From an uncultured Gammaproteobacteria bacterium (GTDB lineage: Bacteria; Pseudomonadota; Gammaproteobacteria; Pseudomonadales; Azotimanducaceae_A), in NCBI GenBank assembly GCA_913041025.1, contig CAJWGQ010000172.1, forward strand, positions 1 to 6,039: 6,039 bases of DNA. The letters run 5' to 3'. A program made the translations under genes and the position numbers. The notes beneath the pieces were generated by a model. The model was given only the letters and a program-made list of their open reading frames with translations. It was not told where the DNA came from and made no database searches. Positions 1 to 6,039 of this stretch are shown one piece after another. Position 1 is the first letter of the stretch. Each line of letters begins with the position of its first letter.

Positions 1-1
1 G

Positions 2-268
2 GAGCAAATGGGATGGATGTTTTTATTGGCAGCATTCGGTACTTTTGCTCAAACCCTAATGAATCAATCCTTAAAGCTGGCCGATACTTCGGTGGTAATG
101 CCGGTAGATTTCAGCAAAATGATTTGGGCTACGTTTTTAGGATTTATTTTCTTTGATGAGGTTCCCGATCTTTATACTTGGATAGGCGCCATCTTGATTT
201 TTGGGAGCACTACTTATATTGCAGTAAGAGAGGCTAGACTGAGACATTATTCTGGAAAAAATGATTGA
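2..268 (+). CDS. DMT/EamA family transporter, C-terminal fragment (5' end outside window)
   Basis: This is the last 89 codons of a membrane protein. The frame is open to the left edge, with Glu-Gln codons before the first visible Met at position 8, so that Met is probably internal. Three hydrophobic stretches are visible: one beginning GWMFLLAAFGTFAQ, one around VVMPVDFSKMIWATFLGFIFF, and one around YTWIGAILIFGSTTYIAV. A short basic and polar tail (REARLRHYSGKND) follows. The motif of a 'P-V-D-F-x-K' helix, an acidic 'FDEVPD' loop and a final 'W-I-G-A-x-L-I-x-x-x-x-x-Y' helix is typical of the second EamA repeat in drug/metabolite transporters, which usually have ten helices, so these would be roughly the last three. 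Substrate cannot be inferred. It ends 79 bp before purH on the same strand. The family call is fairly secure; the role is unknown. Confidence 0.75.
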   Translation, partial: EQMGWMFLLAAFGTFAQTLMNQSLKLADTSVVMPVDFSKMIWATFLGFIFFDEVPDLYTWIGAILIFGSTTYIAVREARLRHYSGKND

Positions 269-285
269 GGGGACTTAATCGAAAG

Positions 286-313
286 TTGACGAATTACAAT
301 ACGCGAGTAATAA
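286..313 (+). promoter_or_regulatory. Putative sigma-70-type promoter for purH
   Basis: TTGACG (286-291) and TAATAA (308-313) are separated by 16 bp, a fair match to TTGACA/TATAAT. Transcription would start near 320, giving a short leader of about 28 nt before the purH ATG. No purine riboswitch-like structure or PurR-like operator was recognised in the 79-bp gap. This is judged by eye only, and read-through from the upstream transporter gene is also possible. Confidence 0.4.
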
Positions 314-347
314 CACAGTGATTTCTGTCTAACGAACTGGGTTTTAA

Positions 348-1928
348 ATGAATGATATTGTCCCTGTAAAAAGAGCACTGTTATCTGTTTCCGATAAAAC
401 AGGTCTAGCAGATTTAGGGGCCATGCTGCAGAAAAATGGGGTTGAAATTCTCTCGACCGGTGGAACAGCAAGAGCTCTTCGCGAATTTGGAATAAAAATT
501 ATTGACGTTTCCGATTATACGGGTTTCCCCGAAATGATGGGGGGACGAGTTAAAACCCTCCATCCGAAAATTCATGGAGGTCTTCTAGCTCTGCGGGATG
601 ATCAGGAGCACAACGACGCGGCAGAAGCGCATGAAATTCCTCCAATTGATCTTCTCGTGTGCAACCTTTATCCGTTCGAAGAAACCGCTAAATCGAATAG
701 TAATTATAACGACTGTGTGGAAAATATGGATATTGGTGGTCCGGCCATGATACGTGCGGCTGCTAAAAACCACGAATCAGTTGTGGTTTTAGTCGAGCCA
801 ACAGATTATGAAATATTTCTCAAGGAATTCAGATTAAATAATGCAGGAACCACGTTGCATTTTAGAAAGTCTCTTGCTGCTAGAGCGTTTGCCAGAACAG
901 CTGCCTATGATTCGGAGATAGCAAGCTGGTTCTCGGACGAACTGCATATCAAAAACCCTAATAGAATCAGCTTATCCGGTCACTCCCCAAAAATATTGCG
1001 TTATGGAGAAAACCCCCACCAAACCGCTGCCTTTTACCAACTTAATAAACAGAATTTTGGTGTTGGAACAGCCGAGCAACTCCAAGGTAAAGAGCTGAGC
1101 TACAATAACTTAAATGATACGGATGCTGCTTTTGAACTAGTGGCCGAATTTGATCAACCAGCGATTGCAATCATAAAACATGCAAATCCTTGCGGTGCAG
1201 CAACGGGAACTAATATTCTTAGCGCTTATCAAAGAGCCTATTCCTGTGATCAAGTCAGCGCTTTTGGAGGTATCGTTGCGTCTAATAGAACAATTGATCT
1301 TGATGCTGCAAGTGAGATGGTAAATATATTTCTCGAGGTGGTAATAGCGCCTGATTTTACCGAAGCTGCATTAAGTGTTTTTGCGCAGAAGAAATCATTG
1401 AGAATTTTAAAAACGGGTGGCATGCCGGACCCGACCGAAGCATCAAAGATTTTCAAGCCTCTTTCTGGTGGATTGCTCGTTCAAGACAGAGATGTTGGGA
1501 GGATAGATAAAACTAAACTTCAGATTGTAACTAGACGCCAACCATCGTCTGAAGAGCTAGATGATCTGATATTCGCATTCATGGTAGCTAAACACGTTAA
1601 ATCTAATGCTATTGTTTATGCTAAAGAGGGAGCCACCGTGGGCATAGGTGCTGGACAGATGAGCCGTGTTGACTCGTCTGAGGTTGCCGCGAAAAAAGCT
1701 AAGGAAGCTTCAGAGAAATTAGGGCTGGACAAGTCTTTGGCAGAGGGATCGGTTGTTGCATCTGACGCATTCTTTCCTTTCTCAGATGGTTTGTTGACAG
1801 CTGTTGCGGCGGGTGCACGAGCGGTTATTCAACCGGGTGGATCAGTTCGAGATAATGATATTATAGCAGCGGCTAATGACCATGATATAGCAATGGTTAT
1901 GACTGGTATGAGGCACTTTCGACATTGA
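348..1928 (+). CDS. purH: Bifunctional AICAR formyltransferase / IMP cyclohydrolase
   Basis: PurH catalyses the last two steps of de novo purine synthesis in the cytoplasm: formylation of AICAR with 10-formyl-THF to FAICAR, then ring closure to IMP. The 526-residue length is normal for bacterial PurH. The N-terminal MGS-like cyclohydrolase domain (about residues 8-150) shows SDKTG (15-19), STGGT (36-40), [13 protein letters not shown] (66-78), NLYPF (106-110) and [14 protein letters not shown] (128-141). The C-terminal transformylase part has RYGENPHQ (218-225), the catalytic KHANPCG stretch with Lys277-His278, [22 protein letters not shown], and the usual GMRHFRH C-terminus. No key residue appears missing. 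The start is chosen because [14 protein letters not shown] normally lies this close to the N-terminus; the ribosome-binding site is weak, with only a G-rich CTGGG upstream. The gene appears monocistronic or read from upstream, with 181 bp before the next gene. Confidence 0.97.
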   Translation: MNDIVPVKRALLSVSDKTGLADLGAMLQKNGVEILSTGGTARALREFGIKIIDVSDYTGFPEMMGGRVKTLHPKIHGGLLALRDDQEHNDAAEAHEIPPIDLLVCNLYPFEETAKSNSNYNDCVENMDIGGPAMIRAAAKNHESVVVLVEPTDYEIFLKEFRLNNAGTTLHFRKSLAARAFARTAAYDSEIASWFSDELHIKNPNRISLSGHSPKILRYGENPHQTAAFYQLNKQNFGVGTAEQLQGKELSYNNLNDTDAAFELVAEFDQPAIAIIKHANPCGAATGTNILSAYQRAYSCDQVSAFGGIVASNRTIDLDAASEMVNIFLEVVIAPDFTEAALSVFAQKKSLRILKTGGMPDPTEASKIFKPLSGGLLVQDRDVGRIDKTKLQIVTRRQPSSEELDDLIFAFMVAKHVKSNAIVYAKEGATVGIGAGQMSRVDSSEVAAKKAKEASEKLGLDKSLAEGSVVASDAFFPFSDGLLTAVAAGARAVIQPGGSVRDNDIIAAANDHDIAMVMTGMRHFRH

Positions 1929-2009
1929 GACTAGACAATTAGAGATTTTGAAAACCGATTTAAACCCAAAGTAATGTGCATTTGCATTGAACAGAAACTA
2001 TGTTTTCAA

Positions 2010-2038
2010 TTGATCGCAGAAAATATTAGTAGTATGGC
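2010..2038 (+). promoter_or_regulatory. Weak candidate promoter for the reductase-ferredoxin operon
   Basis: TTGATC (2010-2015) and TATGGC (2033-2038), 17 bp apart, are the best sigma-70-like pair I can find in the 181-bp gap after purH. Matches are only 4/6 and 3/6. The gap is long enough to hold an independent promoter, and no clear intrinsic terminator follows purH, so transcription may also continue from purH. Confidence 0.2.
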
Positions 2039-2066
2039 TCCGCTGCGAATAAACAATGATGATAAT

Positions 2067-3443
<1,377 letters not shown>

Positions 3444-3468
3444 TGTAGATCGTCTTTTAGCAAGCCAA

Positions 3469-3486
3469 ATTGATAATATTATCGAT
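3469..3486. repeat. AT-rich palindrome, possible weak terminator or operator
   Basis: GATAATATTATC (3472-3483) is a perfect 12-bp palindrome. Symmetry extends to 3469-3486 with one T-G position. It lies 26 bp after the ferredoxin stop, and a run of seven Ts (3496-3502) follows after a 9-bp gap. As RNA it could form only a 7-bp AU-rich hairpin set back from the T-run, so it is a poor intrinsic terminator. It sits just upstream of the groES promoter, so a protein-binding role is equally possible. Confidence 0.35.
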
Positions 3487-3514
3487 AGTTTGTAGTTTTT
3501 TTACCAGTGACTTC

Positions 3515-3543
3515 TTGACAGTTGATTAGACAATCACTACATG
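3515..3543 (+). promoter_or_regulatory. Probable groESL promoter
   Basis: A perfect TTGACA (3515-3520), preceded by C to give CTTGACA, is followed after 17 bp by TACATG (3538-3543), a weak -10. Predicted initiation near 3550 falls inside the CIRCE element, the normal arrangement for HrcA repression. The CTTG start is also shared with alphaproteobacterial RpoH promoters, so housekeeping and heat-shock sigma use cannot be separated by eye. Confidence 0.6.
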
Positions 3544-3570
3544 CTGGCAATCGAAATAAGAGAGTGCCAG
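3544..3570 (+). promoter_or_regulatory. CIRCE operator (HrcA binding site) of groESL
   Basis: CTGGCAATC (3544-3552), a 9-bp spacer, then GAGTGCCAG (3562-3570). The right arm is the exact alphaproteobacterial CIRCE half-site; the left arm differs from a perfect mirror (CTGGCACTC) at one base, A for C at 3550. Arm length, 9-bp spacer and position 70 bp before groES at the predicted transcription start all fit. HrcA would repress groESL here until heat or unfolded protein titrates GroEL. hrcA itself is not in the window. Confidence 0.88.
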
Positions 3571-3640
3571 AGTTTTGTAACTTCGGTATTCGGTAAGGAA
3601 AACTTTTTTAAACGAAACTTTCAGGAAATGGAGAGATGGA

Positions 3641-3928
3641 ATGGGTTTTAGACCATTGCATGACCGCGTCGTTATTCGTCGAATGGAAAGCGAAGCAAAA
3701 ACAGCGGGTGGAATCATTATCCCCGATACAGCTAAAGAGAAGCCTATGGAAGGTAAAGTAGTTTCAGTTGGTCCTGGTGCCAGAGACGATAACGGAAAAG
3801 TAACGCCGTTGGATGTCAAGGCTGGCGATACTGTCCTTTTTGGTAAATGGTCCGGTACGGAAGTAAAAATTGATGGGGAAGACCTTCTGATCATGAAGGA
3901 GTCGGACATCATGGGCGTAACCAATTAA
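3641..3928 (+). CDS. groES: Co-chaperonin GroES (Cpn10)
   Basis: This 95-residue subunit forms the heptameric lid that caps the GroEL cavity during ATP-driven folding in the cytosol. The family signature starts at [11 protein letters not shown] (4-14). It is followed by the mobile loop (about 16-32), whose hydrophobic tripeptide Ile25-Ile26-Ile27 contacts the GroEL apical domain. The later [33 protein letters not shown] and the C-terminal ESDIMGV segment are standard, and the length is typical. GGAGAG at 3630-3635, five bases upstream, supports this ATG. It is the first gene of a bicistronic operon, 53 bp before groEL, behind a CIRCE-controlled promoter. Confidence 0.98.
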   Translation: MGFRPLHDRVVIRRMESEAKTAGGIIIPDTAKEKPMEGKVVSVGPGARDDNGKVTPLDVKAGDTVLFGKWSGTEVKIDGEDLLIMKESDIMGVTN

Positions 3929-3966
3929 AAACAACACGTATTTGGTTATATTTGATATTTAAATAA

Positions 3967-5619
<1,653 letters not shown>

Positions 5620-5640
5620 GTCGGTTCATCTAATAGACAG

Positions 5641-5677
5641 AATAACCCCCCCAATTTGTTTGGGGGGGTTATTTTTT
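5641..5677 (+). terminator. Rho-independent terminator of groESL
   Basis: A perfect 14-bp stem (5641-5654 with 5660-5673) contains seven consecutive C-G pairs, closes on a 5-nt loop (TTTGT), and runs into a T tract (5672-5677). It begins 22 bp after the groEL stop. On the opposite strand the hairpin is followed by CTGTC, not a T-run, so it should work mainly in the + direction. Confidence 0.95.
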
Positions 5678-6039
5678 GTTCCAATGAGGGTCAATGGCAA
5701 GCAGTAATGCGCTATGGTCCAATTCTGCCCTGTCATTTTCAATCATTAAATCCCATAATTTCATGTTGGTTGACAGACCTGGCAACTGCAGATTTACAGA
5801 CTCTGCTAATGCCATTGCTTCAGCGATATCTTTTCTTTGGATGGAGCACTTGGCTCTGGGAGCATAATCCCCCGTTAGCATCCGTTCCCCATGAAGTTCC
5901 AGAATTCGACTATGGGCAAAGCCCCCAAAAAGAGCCTCTCTGATTTTTGCTGGCTCTACGCCGTTATGGCGGGCTAATGCAAAGGCTTCGGCTACAGCGC
6001 CAATAGTGAGTCCAACAATCATCTGATTAGCTGATTTTG
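5669..6039 (-). CDS. 3-hydroxyisobutyrate dehydrogenase / tartronate semialdehyde reductase family, C-terminal fragment
   Basis: This minus-strand gene converges on groEL, with its 5' part beyond the right edge. The frame is open to the edge and reads K-S-A-N-Q before the first visible Met (codon 6022-6020), so that Met is internal. The K-x-x-N-Q stretch (Lys codon 6037-6035) corresponds to the conserved catalytic lysine motif (K-x-x-N-N/Q) of beta-hydroxyacid dehydrogenases. The remainder is the all-helical C-terminal domain. GGFAHSRILELHGERM, the QRKDIAEAMALAES segment and LDHSALL closely resemble the GarR/GlxR tartronate semialdehyde reductases, which reduce 2-hydroxy-3-oxopropionate to glycerate with NAD(P)H. 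The Rossmann cofactor domain is outside the window, so NADH versus NADPH and the exact substrate cannot be judged. Its last codons and stop lie inside the groEL terminator. Confidence 0.88.
   Translation of the reverse strand, partial: KSANQMIVGLTIGAVAEAFALARHNGVEPAKIREALFGGFAHSRILELHGERMLTGDYAPRAKCSIQRKDIAEAMALAESVNLQLPGLSTNMKLWDLMIENDRAELDHSALLLAIDPHWNKK

Noticed and set aside
269..347. Purine riboswitch or PurR operator before purH
   Set aside because: The 79-bp gap is too short for a purine aptamer plus expression platform, and no conserved aptamer loops or PurR-like palindrome were seen.
3526..3924. Minus-strand 132-residue ORF across groES and its leader
   Set aside because: It is antisense to a clear groES gene with intact motifs and shows a low-complexity Ser/Pro/Thr-rich shadow composition.

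Overview
The window looks like ordinary core chromosome of an AT-leaning alphaproteobacterium, possibly a marine or Rhodospirillales-like lineage. This placement is inferred from three things. A CIRCE operator of the alphaproteobacterial form (CTGGCAnTC-N9-GAGTGCCAG) precedes groES. A thioredoxin-reductase-like ferredoxin-NADP reductase is coupled to an adrenodoxin-type ferredoxin. The protein motifs also fit. No rRNA, tRNA, CRISPR, insertion sequence or phage gene was seen.

Layout from left to right: (1) the 3' end of a DMT/EamA-type membrane transporter, cut by the window edge; (2) purH, complete, behind a plausible sigma-70-type promoter; (3) a 181-bp intergenic region with a small inverted repeat just before the next operon; (4) a two-gene redox operon, ferredoxin-NADP reductase followed by a [2Fe-2S] ferredoxin, overlapping by ATGA; (5) a 197-bp intergenic region with an AT-rich palindrome, a promoter and a CIRCE element; (6) groES-groEL, complete, ending in a strong intrinsic terminator; (7) on the minus strand and convergent with groEL, the C-terminal part of a 3-hydroxyisobutyrate dehydrogenase / tartronate semialdehyde reductase family enzyme, cut by the right edge.

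Functionally, purH finishes de novo IMP synthesis. The reductase and ferredoxin form a self-contained NADPH-to-[2Fe-2S] electron chain whose final acceptor is not encoded here. GroES and GroEL form the main chaperonin, probably repressed by HrcA through CIRCE. I found no convincing new system. The items most worth a second look are the coupled redox pair with its upstream inverted repeat, the one-base-imperfect CIRCE, and the compact 3' overlap in which the groEL terminator also encodes the end of the opposing gene.
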